A stretch of 64,000 nt of DNA from a bacterium (GCA_009772925.1 WOUQ01000005.1:62001-126000); one strand, 5' to 3'; counted from the first letter of the stretch, positions 27,587 to 36,443 are shown. The notes: generated by a model not told the origin, from the letters alone. Numbers and translations: made by a program.

Positions 27587-27880
27587 TTAGCGCCGCCCGG
27601 CCCAATACCCCGGCCGGCGGCTTTGGTGGGCCACGGCGACGATAAGAATCCGCCCGTCACCCAGGCGATAAATCAGGGAGTACGGAAAGTGGCTGAACGG
27701 AATCTTTCGAGCCTTGGCGCGTTCGGCGACGCCCATTCTTGGGTTGTCGAGAATCCGCTCCCGGGCTTGTTCGAAATCAGTGATGAATTTGGAGGCGGTC
27801 GATCACCCGGCTTCCAGGGCGTACCAATCGGCAGCTTCGTGCAGCTCGGCTCTCGCCGCCGGATGCAGGCTGACTTTCAT
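27587..27880 (-). pseudogene. RelE/ParE-type toxin with an in-frame stop
   Basis: Codons 1-25 give MKVSLHPAARAELHEAADWYALEAG, then TGA (27803-27805), then the same frame goes on as STASKFITDFEQARERILDN, RKIPFSHFPYSLIYRL and ILIVAVAHQSRRPGYWAGRR to a TAA. Everything but the stop is normal for the family (97 aa). A single CGA-to-TGA change would explain it. Overlaps its antitoxin gene by 1 nt (TGATG). Toxin probably dead unless the stop is read through. Confidence 0.88.
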
Positions 27881-28104
27881 CAACCGTATTTGGCGCGGAG
27901 TTCGGCGATGACCGTTTCGTATGGGATGGTTTCGACTTCGCCGGAATCCACTTGCGCGAGACGCCGCTCGATCTCCGCCGCCCAGGCCGCGTCGATTTGG
28001 GCTTGCGGCAACGCGCTGGCCCACAGCAGATCGGCCAGGTCGGCGCGTTGCTCGGGGGTGAGTTGCATGGCCAGCACTTTGGCCTCTTCAAAAGTGTTCG
28101 CCAT
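27880..28104 (-). CDS. Addiction-module antitoxin paired with broken ParE
   Basis: 74 aa: MANTFEEAKVLAMQLTPEQR, then ADLADLLWASALPQ and AAWAAEIERRLAQVDSGEVE. This is the TIGR02574-like helical antitoxin that precedes RelE/ParE toxins. Intact although its toxin carries a stop. Divergent from cas4, 63 nt away. Confidence 0.82.
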   Translation of the reverse strand: MANTFEEAKVLAMQLTPEQRADLADLLWASALPQAQIDAAWAAEIERRLAQVDSGEVETIPYETVIAELRAKYG

Positions 28105-28167
28105 GATGGGCTCCTGCGGAAACGTTCACGGCATCTTAGCGCGGCGCCTGTCCGGGTGCCTATCCCG

Positions 28168-28800
28168 ATGAGCGAAGCCGATCCCGTCCCCCTCGCCGCC
28201 CTCCAGCACTGGACCTACTGCCCGCGCCAGTGCGGGTTGATCCACCTGGACCAGGCGTTCGAGGACAACATCCACACCGCGCGCGGGCAGGCCGTGCACC
28301 ATCTGGTGGATACCCCGGGCTACGAGATGAAGGCGGGGGTGAAAGTGGAACGCGCCCTGCCCCTCTGGTCCGACCGGCTGGGGCTCATCGGCAAGGCCGA
28401 TCTGGTGGAATTTCATCCGGACGGCACGGTGTTCCCGGTGGAATTCAAACACGGCGCCAAGCGGCAGAAGATTCATGACGACATCCAGCTCGCTGCCCAG
28501 GCCCTGTGTCTGGAAGACATGCTCGGGCGTCCAGTGCCGCGCGGCGCGATCTACCACGCCAGCAGCCATCGGCGGCGTGAGGTGGCCATCACCCCGGCCC
28601 TGCGCGAGCGGGTGATGGAAACCGCTGCAGCCATCCGCGCCATGCTGGACTTGGGCAAGCTGCCGCCGCCGGTGAACGATGCGCGCTGCCGGGAGTGTTC
28701 ATTGAAAGATATCTGCCAGCCGGAGGCGCTGAGCGAGAAGGTCCGGCTGGCGCGGCTGGCCGCAGGGCTTTATGCGGTGGATGACCCGGAGATCAGCTGA
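28168..28800 (+). CDS. cas4: Cas4 exonuclease for spacer acquisition
   Basis: 210 aa. RecB-type nuclease with a [4Fe-4S] cluster that trims prespacers and selects PAM-proximal ends. Cys ligands: YCPRQC at the N-terminus and CRECSLKDIC at the C-terminus. Nuclease motifs: GKADLVEF and PVEFKHGAKRQKIHDDIQLAAQALCLED (parts: FPVEFKHG, DDIQLAAQALCLE). Start ATG 28168 (MSEADPVPLAALQHWTYCPR). Isolated from the other cas genes by oppositely oriented TA genes on both sides. Confidence 0.94.
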   Translation: MSEADPVPLAALQHWTYCPRQCGLIHLDQAFEDNIHTARGQAVHHLVDTPGYEMKAGVKVERALPLWSDRLGLIGKADLVEFHPDGTVFPVEFKHGAKRQKIHDDIQLAAQALCLEDMLGRPVPRGAIYHASSHRRREVAITPALRERVMETAAAIRAMLDLGKLPPPVNDARCRECSLKDICQPEALSEKVRLARLAAGLYAVDDPEIS

Positions 28801-29191
28801 TGAGACGCGCGAGGCATTGCGCCTGGCTCAGTATCTCGACGCCGCACTCGGTGGGAAAGTGGCGCGCGTTGCCGGTGACGATGGGGCAGTTCGCCGCCAG
28901 GGCGGTGGCGATGAAGGGGGCATCGTCGGGATCGGGCAGGTTGGAAAGCGGGATCGCTGCTGGCGTTATGCGCTGCCCATCTTCTTCCAGCCGCGCGAAG
29001 AACTCAGCCAGAAAATCCGGATTGATGTTGAACTTTGGTCGGAAAAGCACTTTCCGATATTCGGCCTCGATCTGGTGGGAATACACGAGAATCAACCGGC
29101 CTCGCTCCACCTCATGCAGCAGTTGCGCCGGCGTGCCGCCCGGTGTCAGAAATGCAGAAACCCAAACATTCGTATCAACGATCAGCCGCAT
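28793..29191 (-). CDS. PIN-domain toxin (COG1569-like)
   Basis: 132 aa from ATG 29191 (MRLIVDTNVWVSAFLTPGG). Acidic PIN residues: VDTN near the start, E in YSHQIEAEYRKVL, DPDDAPFIATAL, and the final ARHF region. Likely an RNase toxin controlled by the Phd-like protein at 29175-29480. Its 3' end overlaps the cas4 3' end by 8 nt, tail to tail. Confidence 0.85.
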   Translation of the reverse strand: MRLIVDTNVWVSAFLTPGGTPAQLLHEVERGRLILVYSHQIEAEYRKVLFRPKFNINPDFLAEFFARLEEDGQRITPAAIPLSNLPDPDDAPFIATALAANCPIVTGNARHFPTECGVEILSQAQCLARLIS

Positions 29192-29480
29192 TGCGCTCAC
29201 GCCTTTCCTTGCGCGCGGCGGCGATCTCCGCATCAATTTCTTCCATCGTCATCTTGTCCAGGCCAAGCTCGGCGGCGCGCTTTTGCTGCTCGGCCAGCAG
29301 CCGCTCGAACCGGTTCCAGCGCAACGCCCGCAATGTGCTCTCCAACTCCTCCGGCTTGGTATTCAACAGCAAGGCGAACGGCTTGCCGTTGCGGGTAATC
29401 ACCACCTCCTCACCCGCCTCGATCTTGGCCCACACCTTGGCCGATTCAGCCCGCAATTCACGCACGGTGACGAAATCCAT
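29175..29480 (-). CDS. Phd/YefM-like antitoxin
   Basis: 101 aa. N-terminal FVTVRELRAESAKVWAKIEAGEEVVITRNGKPFALLL is the Phd/YefM DNA-binding fold (parts: TVRELRAESAKVW, EEVVITRNGKPFALL). Charged helical C-terminus for toxin binding. Overlaps the PIN gene by 17 nt. Divergent from cas1 with 38 nt between starts, so one operator could affect both. Confidence 0.85.
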   Translation of the reverse strand: MDFVTVRELRAESAKVWAKIEAGEEVVITRNGKPFALLLNTKPEELESTLRALRWNRFERLLAEQQKRAAELGLDKMTMEEIDAEIAAARKERRERNAADR

Positions 29481-29518
29481 GACACGCTCCTGTACACAAT
29501 CGTAGTCACAGTATAGCC

Positions 29519-30553
29519 ATGCACACCCTGCAAAACACCCTCTACGTCATGACGCCTCATGCCTACGCGCATCTTGAAAACGCCACCGTGCGCATTGACG
29601 TGGAACGGGAAAAACGCCTGCAAGTGCCGCTGCATCATCTGTCTGGCCTGGTCACCTTCGGCAATGTCATGGTCTCGCCCGCCCTCATGCACCGCCTGGC
29701 CGACGAGGGCAAATCCCTGGTGCTGCTGGACGAGCACGGCCGCTTCAAGGCCCGGCTGGAAGGCCCGGTCTCCGGCAACATCCTGTTGCGCCAGGCTCAG
29801 CACAAGACCGCCAACAACCCAACCTCCACGCTGGAACATGCCCGCGCCTGCGTCGCCGGCAAGCTCCGGAACAGCCGCGTAACCCTGCAACGCGGCGCGC
29901 GCGAAGCGGCGGACACCGAAGAAGCCAGCCAGCTCACCCGCGCCGCCGACAACATGGCCGCCTCATTGCGCGCCGCAGCCTCGGTCTCCGGCCTGGACGA
30001 GCTGCGTGGCGTGGAAGGCGAAGCGGCAAGGGGTTACTTCGCCGCCCTCAATCTCATCGTCAAACCCCAGGCCCGCGCGGCGTTCGCTCTGGATGGCCGC
30101 ACCCGGCGCCCGCCCCTGGACCGCTTCAATGCCTTGCTGTCGTTCCTCTATGCCATGTTGATGAACGACTGCCGTTCCGCCCTGGAAGCCGTCGGCCTTG
30201 ATCCGCAACTGGGTTTCCTGCATGCCGTACGGCCGGGCCGAGCTGCGCTGGCCCTGGATTTACAGGAGGAATTCCGCTCGATCCTCGCCGACCGCCTCGC
30301 GCTCACCCTCATCAACCGGGGCCAACTTAGCGTCGAGGATTTCGAGACACGCGAAGGCGGCGCCGTCTCACTCGGCGAAAAAGGTCGCCGCGCCGTGGTC
30401 ACCGCGTGGCAGGAACGCAAGCAGGAGGAAATCACCCATCCGCTGCTGGAAACCAAGCTGCCCATCGGCCTGCTGCCCCTGATCCAGGCCCGCTTCATGG
30501 CCCGCGCCATTCGAGGCGAGATGGAAGGCTACCTGCCCTATCTTTCCAAATAA
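29519..30553 (+). CDS. cas1: Cas1 integrase
   Basis: 344 aa. With Cas2 it integrates new spacers at the leader end. Metal-binding residues fall in place: E166 ([10 protein letters not shown]), H235 ([12 protein letters not shown]) and D247 ([11 protein letters not shown]). Start [20 protein letters not shown] is typical of type I-C Cas1. Needs its own promoter in the 38-nt gap or read-through, as opposed TA genes lie upstream. Confidence 0.95.
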   Translation: MHTLQNTLYVMTPHAYAHLENATVRIDVEREKRLQVPLHHLSGLVTFGNVMVSPALMHRLADEGKSLVLLDEHGRFKARLEGPVSGNILLRQAQHKTANNPTSTLEHARACVAGKLRNSRVTLQRGAREAADTEEASQLTRAADNMAASLRAAASVSGLDELRGVEGEAARGYFAALNLIVKPQARAAFALDGRTRRPPLDRFNALLSFLYAMLMNDCRSALEAVGLDPQLGFLHAVRPGRAALALDLQEEFRSILADRLALTLINRGQLSVEDFETREGGAVSLGEKGRRAVVTAWQERKQEEITHPLLETKLPIGLLPLIQARFMARAIRGEMEGYLPYLSK

Positions 30554-30569
30554 GCGGCTCGGCCTATCC

Positions 30570-30860
30570 ATGCTCATCATCGTCACCTACGACGTCTCCA
30601 CCGAGACCGCCGCCGGGCGGAAGCGTTTACGCCGCGTGGCGAAAGCCTGCGAAAGTATGGGCCAGCGCGTACAAAAGTCCGTCTTCGAATGCCAGGTGAA
30701 TGAAATGCAGTTGGAGCAACTGGAACGCAACTTGTTGGCGGAGATCGACGAGAAAGAAGACAACCTGCGTTTCTACCGCATCGTCGAACCCGTCGAAGTG
30801 CGCGTGAAACAGTTCGGCACCTTCCGCTCCATCGATTTCGAAGGTCCCCTGGTCGTATGA
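30570..30860 (+). CDS. cas2: Cas2
   Basis: 96 aa ferredoxin-fold protein that bridges two Cas1 dimers. [20 protein letters not shown], then [14 protein letters not shown] and [10 protein letters not shown] are diagnostic. 16 nt after cas1. Confidence 0.95.
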   Translation: MLIIVTYDVSTETAAGRKRLRRVAKACESMGQRVQKSVFECQVNEMQLEQLERNLLAEIDEKEDNLRFYRIVEPVEVRVKQFGTFRSIDFEGPLVV

Positions 30861-31039
30861 CGCGCGAACCCCAAGCAACGACGATTTACACGGGGGTTCG
30901 CGATGTACGTAACCCATTGTTCTTTAACAATTCATCCATGCTGGATGCGGACAAAGACCCTGCCGGGCTTGCCCATGGAAGCATGGCTCGCGCAAGCTTG
31001 CCTCACTCCGCAATCAAAACATTCTGTTACGAGCGCGGA
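30861..31039 (+). promoter_or_regulatory. CRISPR leader
   Basis: 179 nt between the cas2 stop and repeat 1, richer in A/T than its surroundings (TTCTTTAACAATTCATCC). A hairpin CGCGAACCCC/GGGGTTCGCG (30863-30902) opens it. Expected to hold the array promoter and the integration anchor; no exact promoter assigned. Confidence 0.75.
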
Positions 31040-33066
31040 GCATCGCCCGGCCTCACGGCCGGGCGCGGATTGAAACAAGCGCATCGAGGATGATGCGCGC
31101 GCTTCCCGCGTGCATCGCCCGGCCTCACGGCCGGGCGCGGATTGAAACACCTCGTGGGCGATGCCGGTGAACAGCGGATCGTCGCGCATCGCCCGGCCTC
31201 ACGGCCGGGCGCGGATTGAAACGTCTGGAAACCAGACCTGGTGCTCAAGCAGATGCGGCATCGCCCGGCCTCACGGCCGGGCGCGGATTGAAACTCCCCC
31301 ATCCCCGCCGGCGTCTATGCCGCCCAGGGGCATCGCCCGGCCTCACGGCCGGGCGCGGATTGAAACAACTTCGAGGCCAAGGACCGGAGCGGCGCTCTGG
31401 AGCATCGCCCGGCCTCACGGCCGGGCGCGGATTGAAACAGGTCTACATGCACCTGACCGGCATGTCCCGCGCGCATCGCCCGGCCTCACGGCCGGGCGCG
31501 GATTGAAACACCAGGTGGCACTCGTCGATGATGACGCACTTGATAGCATCGCCCGGCCTCACGGCCGGGCGCGGATTGAAACACGGAAGAGGAGATTCCG
31601 TTTTGATGCTGCTCCGGCGCATCGCCCGGCCTCACGGCCGGGCGCGGATTGAAACGGCTGCACGGCGTCGGCCGTGTCGGCGACCAGCTGCATCGCCCGG
31701 CCTCACGGCCGGGCGCGGATTGAAACCTTGATCAGGTCCAGCTCGGCGACGAGCGGGGCGGCATCGCCCGGCCTCACGGCCGGGCGCGGATTGAAACTTC
31801 GCCAATCACTTCTTCGGAGCCTGACTCCACCGCATCGCCCGGCCTCACGGCCGGGCGCGGATTGAAACACGGTAGAACGTCACCCGCACCGGCCCGGCCG
31901 CATGCATCGCCCGGCCTCACGGCCGGGCGCGGATTGAAACATGAACAGCAAAGAAGCGTTTGCCAGATGGTATGGGCATCGCCCGGCCTCACGGCCGGGC
32001 GCGGATTGAAACCAGTTGGGGCGCGTGCCCGCCGGCCAGTCGGCGGGGCATCGCCCGGCCTCACGGCCGGGCGCGGATTGAAACCTCACCAGCCCGGACG
32101 GCATCACCTGGACCAGCCGCATCGCCCGGCCTCACGGCCGGGCGCGGATTGAAACAAGCAAGCGTCCCAGGCCCGGTGCGGCCGCCTCCAGCATCGCCCG
32201 GCCTCACGGCCGGGCGCGGATTGAAACAAGGCCGCCTGTCGCCGCCAGCTTGACGACCTGGAGCATCGCCCGGCCTCACGGCCGGGCGCGGATTGAAACA
32301 TACACATAGGTTAGACAAGGTTAGGAGGTTAGACGCATCGCCCGGCCTCACGGCCGGGCGCGGATTGAAACCATCAAGATGAGCGCCCTCGCCGAGAACT
32401 CCGAGGCATCGCCCGGCCTCACGGCCGGGCGCGGATTGAAACTATGACGGCGACCGCCTGGGCGACGCGGCCGGGCGCGGATTGAAACATCCAACAGTTG
32501 GACTACTCCTACGGCGGCACCGGCATCGCCCGGCCTCACGGCCGGGCGCGGATTGAAACAACATCGCCCTGGAGGCGTGGTACGAGCAGTTCCGCGCATC
32601 GCCCGGCCTCACGGCCGGGCGCGGATTGAAACGATCTCTACCGCGTGCGCCTGTCGCCCGCCCAGGAGGCATCGCCCGGCCTCACGGCCGGGCGCGGATT
32701 GAAACCTCAGTCTGCAACGTCATGCCCCGGCCCGCAGCGGGCATCGCCCGGCCTCACGGCCGGGCGCGGATTGAAACAAGGACCTGCGCACGCTGTTGAA
32801 CGGCGGCAGCCGCATCGCCCGGCCTCACGGCCGGGCGCGGATTGAAACCCGCTACTACGAGGCCAAGGGCGAGAACCCCACCAGCATCGCCCGGCCTCAC
32901 GGCCGGGCGCGGATTGAAACGCGCAGCTCCTCCGCCGTGTCGCCCCAGATCAGCTCGCATCGCCCGGCCTCACGGCCGGGCGCGGATTGAAACGCGAACA
33001 TCAACAGCGTGATGGAGACCACCTTCACCGCATCGCCCGGCCTCACGGCCGGGCGCGGATTGAAAC
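31040..33066 (+). CRISPR. Type I-C CRISPR array, 29 repeats / 28 spacers
   Basis: Repeat is 37 nt, starting GCATCGCCCGGCCTC and ending GGGCGCGGATTGAAAC, with a CCCGGCC-TCAC-GGCCGGG hairpin. As read, 28 copies are identical and one (21st, 32468-32488) keeps only its last 21 nt. Normal spacers are 34-37 nt, mostly 34-36; the interval before the truncated copy is 25 nt. The ATTGAAAC end is the usual crRNA handle. The uniform repeats argue for a working array. Beyond repeat 29 comes a further 35-nt interval and a decayed repeat (33102-33138). Spacer targets cannot be told from the window. Confidence 0.97.
32468..32488 (+). repeat. Truncated CRISPR repeat
   Basis: Only CGGCCGGGCGCGG + ATTGAAAC remain. 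Repeat-end to repeat-end distance is 46 nt instead of about 72, as if 26 nt were deleted across the spacer-repeat border. The 5' hairpin arm is lost. Confidence 0.85.
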
Positions 33067-33101
33067 GCCAAAGCCATCCAATTCTGGGTAAACCGCTTGG
33101 C

Positions 33102-33138
33102 GCATCCTCCCTCGGCGGCCTCACCGCCCTGATATCCG
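33102..33138 (+). repeat. Decayed terminal CRISPR repeat overlapping anbu 3' end
   Basis: Begins GCATCCTCCCTCGGCGGCC, sharing GCATC and, out of register, GGCCTCAC with the repeat. It stands 35 nt after repeat 29, exactly one spacer length. The anbu stop codon (33121-33123) lies inside it. Confidence 0.5.
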
Positions 33139-33861
33139 CTCCCAATCCAGCCCCGGCAGTTCCCCAAAGGCCTGCTTGATGCGCTCGCCCCAGGCTTCAC
33201 GCAGGTTCTTGAAATAGGGATTGTCGGCGTTGATGCGCGTCCGTCGCTCGGCCTTCAGGCTGTCGCGGCTGTAGCACAGCATGTCCAGTGGCATGCCTAC
33301 GGACAGGTTGGATTTCAGCGTCGAGTCCATGGAGATGAGGGCGCACTTGGCGGCTTCTTCCAGGGGGCTTTGCCAGTTGAAGATGCGGTCGAGGATGGGC
33401 TTGCCGTACTTGGATTCGCCGATCTGGAAATAGGGGGTGTCGGGCGTGGCTTCGACAAAGTTGCCGGCGGCGTAGATGTTGAACAGTCGCGGCTGCTCGC
33501 CGCGGATCTGGCCGCCCAGCAGGAAATTGGCGTTGAAGTCGATGTTGAAACCGGCCAGGGATTCGGCGTCGCGCCGGTGCACCTCGCGCAGGCAGTCGCC
33601 GACGTGGCGGGCGGCCTCGAACAGGTTGGGGGCGGTGAGCAGACTTTCCCCCTCCTTGCCCTGGCGCTCGAACAGCAGGCTCACCACGGCTTGGGTGATG
33701 GCTAGGTTGCCGGCGGAGAGCAAGACCAGCATGCGCTCGCCCGGCTGCTCGAAGACGCTCATCTTGCGGAAGACGTTGATCTGGTCCACACCGGCGTTGG
33801 TGCGGGTATCGGACAGGAAGACCAGGCCGGCTTCCATCAGCATGCCCACGCAGTAAGTCAC
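33121..33861 (-). CDS. Anbu-type proteasome-related peptidase
   Basis: 246 aa, Ntn-hydrolase related to HslV and the proteasome beta subunit (ancestral beta-subunit, Anbu; COG3484). Start GTG 33861 has a strong GAGGGG and gives M-T-Y-C, leaving Thr as N-terminal nucleophile after Met removal; a longer frame would destroy this. Typical sequence: TYCVGMLMEAGLVFLSDTRT, NAGVDQINVFRKMSVF, VLLSAGNLAITQAV, GGQIRGEQPRLFNIYAAGNF. Anbu is known to co-occur with ATP-grasp, alpha-E and transglutaminase genes, all present here. A sigma-54 element (33940-33955) lies upstream. Substrates unknown. Confidence 0.9.
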   Translation of the reverse strand: MTYCVGMLMEAGLVFLSDTRTNAGVDQINVFRKMSVFEQPGERMLVLLSAGNLAITQAVVSLLFERQGKEGESLLTAPNLFEAARHVGDCLREVHRRDAESLAGFNIDFNANFLLGGQIRGEQPRLFNIYAAGNFVEATPDTPYFQIGESKYGKPILDRIFNWQSPLEEAAKCALISMDSTLKSNLSVGMPLDMLCYSRDSLKAERRTRINADNPYFKNLREAWGERIKQAFGELPGLDWERISGR

Positions 33862-33927
33862 TTGTTTCCCCTCTTGAGTTGATCGGTTTGCGAATGGCCG
33901 GTCCTCCTCCCACGGAGTGCCGGCGAC

Positions 33928-33943
33928 TGGCACGCTCCTTGCA
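33928..33943 (+). promoter_or_regulatory. Sigma-54 promoter of ATP-grasp/alpha-E operon
   Basis: TGGCACGCTCCTTGCA matches TGGCACG-N4-TTGCW exactly, 28 nt before the start codon. The predicted transcript begins near 33954. Confidence 0.85.
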
Positions 33944-33955
33944 AAGATCAGGCCA
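33940..33955 (-). promoter_or_regulatory. Sigma-54 promoter of anbu, overlapping the opposite one
   Basis: On the minus strand, TGGCCTGATCTTTGCA keeps GG-N10-GC and 10 of 12 consensus positions. Its -12 TTGCA shares four bases with the -12 of the plus-strand promoter. Predicted anbu leader about 68 nt. Confidence 0.7.
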
Positions 33956-33971
33956 GAAACCGGAGCAGACC

Positions 33972-35429
33972 ATGAACAGCCTGATCGCGCACTATCCCTC
34001 GACCGAGTTCTTCGACGAACTGGTGGACGGCGAACGTCGGCCGCGCCCGGCCGCCCGCACCCTGTTCCAGCACCTGGAGGCCCTCGATGCCGCCGGCCTG
34101 GACGAGCGCCGCGAGGCGGTGAACGCGGCGATCATGACCATGGGCATCACCTTCACGGTGTACAGCGAGGCGGGCAACATCGACCGCGCCTGGCCGTTCG
34201 ACATCATTCCGCGTGTGCTGTCGCGCAGGGAATGGACGCGCATCGAGGAAGGGTTGAAGCAGCGCCTGACCGCGCTCAACCTGTTCATCGACGATCTCTA
34301 CAACGAGCAGCGCATCGTCAGGGACGGAGTGTTTCCCCTCGAAGTGCTCGAAGGGTCGCGCAATTTCCGGGCGCAGTGCAAGGGCATCACGCCCCGTTTT
34401 GGGGTGTGGGCGCACGTCTGCGGCACCGATCTGGTGCGCGACAAGGATGGCACCGTCTATGTGCTGGAGGACAACCTGCGCGTGCCCTCCGGGGTCTCCT
34501 ACATGCTGGAGAACCGGCAATTGATGAAGCGGCTGTTCCCGGACCTGTTCAGGGCTTCCGACATCCTGCCGGTGGACGATTACCCGGCCCGGCTGCACGA
34601 CACCCTGGCCGCCCTGTCGCCGCGCACCGGGCTGCGTCCGGTGGTGGTGGTGCTGACGCCGGGTATCTACAACTCGGCCTATTTCGAGCACAGCTATCTC
34701 GCCCAGAAGATGGGCGCCTTCCTGGTGGAAGGCAGCGATCTGGTGGTGGGCGAGGACGACTGCGTGTACATGAAGACCGTCTCCGGCCTGCGCCGGGTGG
34801 ACGTGATCTATCGCCGTATCGATGACGATTTCCTCGATCCCGAAGCCTTCCGCCCCGATTCGGCGCTGGGCGTGAAAGGGCTGATGCGGGCCTGGCGGGC
34901 CGGCAACGTCGGCATCGCCAACGCCCCCGGCGCCGGCGTTGCCGACGACAAGGTGGTCTATGCCTTCGTGCCGAAGGTCATCCAGTACTACCTGGACCAG
35001 GAACCCATCATCCCCAACGTGCCGAGTTACCTGTGCATGTACGAGAAGGACAAGGAATACGTGCTGGCCAACCTGGACAAACTGGTGGTGAAGCCCGCCA
35101 ACGAATCCGGCGGCTACGGCATGCTGATCGGCCCGCGCGCCACGCCGGAGGAGCGCAAGCAGTTTGCCGAGCTCATCCAGGCCAACCCGCGTAACTACAT
35201 GGCGCAGCCCACCCTGGCGCTGTCCACCGCGCCCACCCTGGTGGACCACCACCTGGAGCCGCGCCACCTCGACCTGCGCCCCTTCATCCTGCAGTCCGAC
35301 CGGCTCTACTGCACCACCGGCGGCCTCACCCGGGTGGCCATGAAATCGGGTTCCCTGGTGGTCAACTCGTCGCAGGGCGGCGGCGCCAAGGACACCTGGA
35401 TCGTCGACATGGGCGAGGGAGAAGAATGA
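33972..35429 (+). CDS. Circularly permuted ATP-grasp protein (DUF404/407)
   Basis: 485 aa, predicted ATP-dependent carboxylate-amine ligase that may form peptide or isopeptide bonds; no substrate is established. Start ATG 33972 (MNSLIAHYPSTEFFDELVDG) after GGAG. Family stretches: GITFTVYSEAGNIDRAWPFDIIPR (part: TVYSEAGNIDRAWPFD), VLEDNLRVPSGVSYMLENR, TPGIYNSAYFEHSYLAQKMG, and the ATP-binding VVKPANESGGYGMLIGP (about 373-390). Overlaps the alpha-E gene by 4 nt. A fused paralogue lies at 44522-47035. Confidence 0.9.
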   Translation: MNSLIAHYPSTEFFDELVDGERRPRPAARTLFQHLEALDAAGLDERREAVNAAIMTMGITFTVYSEAGNIDRAWPFDIIPRVLSRREWTRIEEGLKQRLTALNLFIDDLYNEQRIVRDGVFPLEVLEGSRNFRAQCKGITPRFGVWAHVCGTDLVRDKDGTVYVLEDNLRVPSGVSYMLENRQLMKRLFPDLFRASDILPVDDYPARLHDTLAALSPRTGLRPVVVVLTPGIYNSAYFEHSYLAQKMGAFLVEGSDLVVGEDDCVYMKTVSGLRRVDVIYRRIDDDFLDPEAFRPDSALGVKGLMRAWRAGNVGIANAPGAGVADDKVVYAFVPKVIQYYLDQEPIIPNVPSYLCMYEKDKEYVLANLDKLVVKPANESGGYGMLIGPRATPEERKQFAELIQANPRNYMAQPTLALSTAPTLVDHHLEPRHLDLRPFILQSDRLYCTTGGLTRVAMKSGSLVVNSSQGGGAKDTWIVDMGEGEE

Positions 35430-36397
35430 TGCTGTCGCGCGTCGCCGAGAACCTCTACTGGATGGCCCGCTACCTGGAGCGGGCCGAGAACACCGCCCGC
35501 TTCATCAACAGCACCACCCAGGTGCTGCTGGACCTGCCGCGCGGCGCCTCCTTCGGCTGGGACGTGCTGCTCAAGGCGGCGGGCCTGGATGCGCTCTACG
35601 ACGAGCACTACGGCCAGCCCAACGAGGCGGACATCATGCGCTTCCTGATCCTCGACGAGCGCAACCCCAGCTCCATCGTCGCCAGCATCCACAGCGCGCG
35701 CGAGAACACCCGCACCTTCCGCGAAGTGCTGCCGATGGAAATGTGGGAGCGCATCAACGGGCTCTATCTCTACATCCGCGATCATGCCGCGCGCGCCGCC
35801 CGCGGCCGCGGACCGCGCTGGGAGGTGCTGAATGGCGTCATCGAGCGCCGCCAGTCGATCATCGGCCTGCTCACCGGCTCGATGAGCCACGACCTCGCCT
35901 ACCAGTTCCTCAAGCTGGGCCGCAACGTGGAGCGGGCGGACATGACCACACGCATCCTCGACGTGAACTCGGCGGTGCGCCTGCCCAGCGACACCACCGC
36001 CCCCGAGACCGCGCGCGAGCGCCTGTGGATGAGCACCCTGAATGGCCTTTCGGCCTACCAGATGTATCGCCTGCACGTCGGCGTGCACGTTTCGGGGCCG
36101 GCCGTGCTGCGCTTCCTGCTGGCCGACCCGCACTTCCCGCGCAGCGTCAGCCATTGCCTGGGCGAAATCGAGAACTGCCTGTGCGACCTGGTCAACTACG
36201 AGGAACCCCTGAAGGTGGCCCGCTATGCCTGGAAGCGCCTCGATGGCGAACGGCTGGACGACCTCACCGCGGAGAACCTGCACGACCGCCTGGACCAGAT
36301 GCAGGGCGACCTGGCCGAACTGCACACCGCCATTTCGCGGCAGTACTTCCATCTGCACCAGCAGAGCGCCCTGCCGGAACAGACCCTGAGCCAGTGA
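35426..36397 (+). CDS. Alpha-E domain protein (DUF403)
   Basis: 323 aa, all-helical. Start MMLSRVAENLYWMARYLERAENTAR is the alpha-E signature; later MSHDLAYQFLKLGRNVERADMTTRI repeats the LGRxxERAD pattern. Proposed partner of ATP-grasp ligases in peptide synthesis or tagging. Translationally coupled to the upstream ligase (ATGA). Confidence 0.92.
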   Translation: MMLSRVAENLYWMARYLERAENTARFINSTTQVLLDLPRGASFGWDVLLKAAGLDALYDEHYGQPNEADIMRFLILDERNPSSIVASIHSARENTRTFREVLPMEMWERINGLYLYIRDHAARAARGRGPRWEVLNGVIERRQSIIGLLTGSMSHDLAYQFLKLGRNVERADMTTRILDVNSAVRLPSDTTAPETARERLWMSTLNGLSAYQMYRLHVGVHVSGPAVLRFLLADPHFPRSVSHCLGEIENCLCDLVNYEEPLKVARYAWKRLDGERLDDLTAENLHDRLDQMQGDLAELHTAISRQYFHLHQQSALPEQTLSQ

Positions 36398-36443
36398 ATC
36401 CGTCACGCAAACCCCTTCTTTCCCAGACCCCGCCCACCTCGCC

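Noticed and set aside
30863-30902. Hairpin after cas2 as an intrinsic terminator
   Set aside because: There is no U-tract, and the array leader follows; kept only as part of the leader.
31027-33200. Many short open frames on both strands across the CRISPR array
   Set aside because: They are translations of the repeat (ASPGLTAGRGLK and the reverse FNPRPAVRPGDA), not genes.
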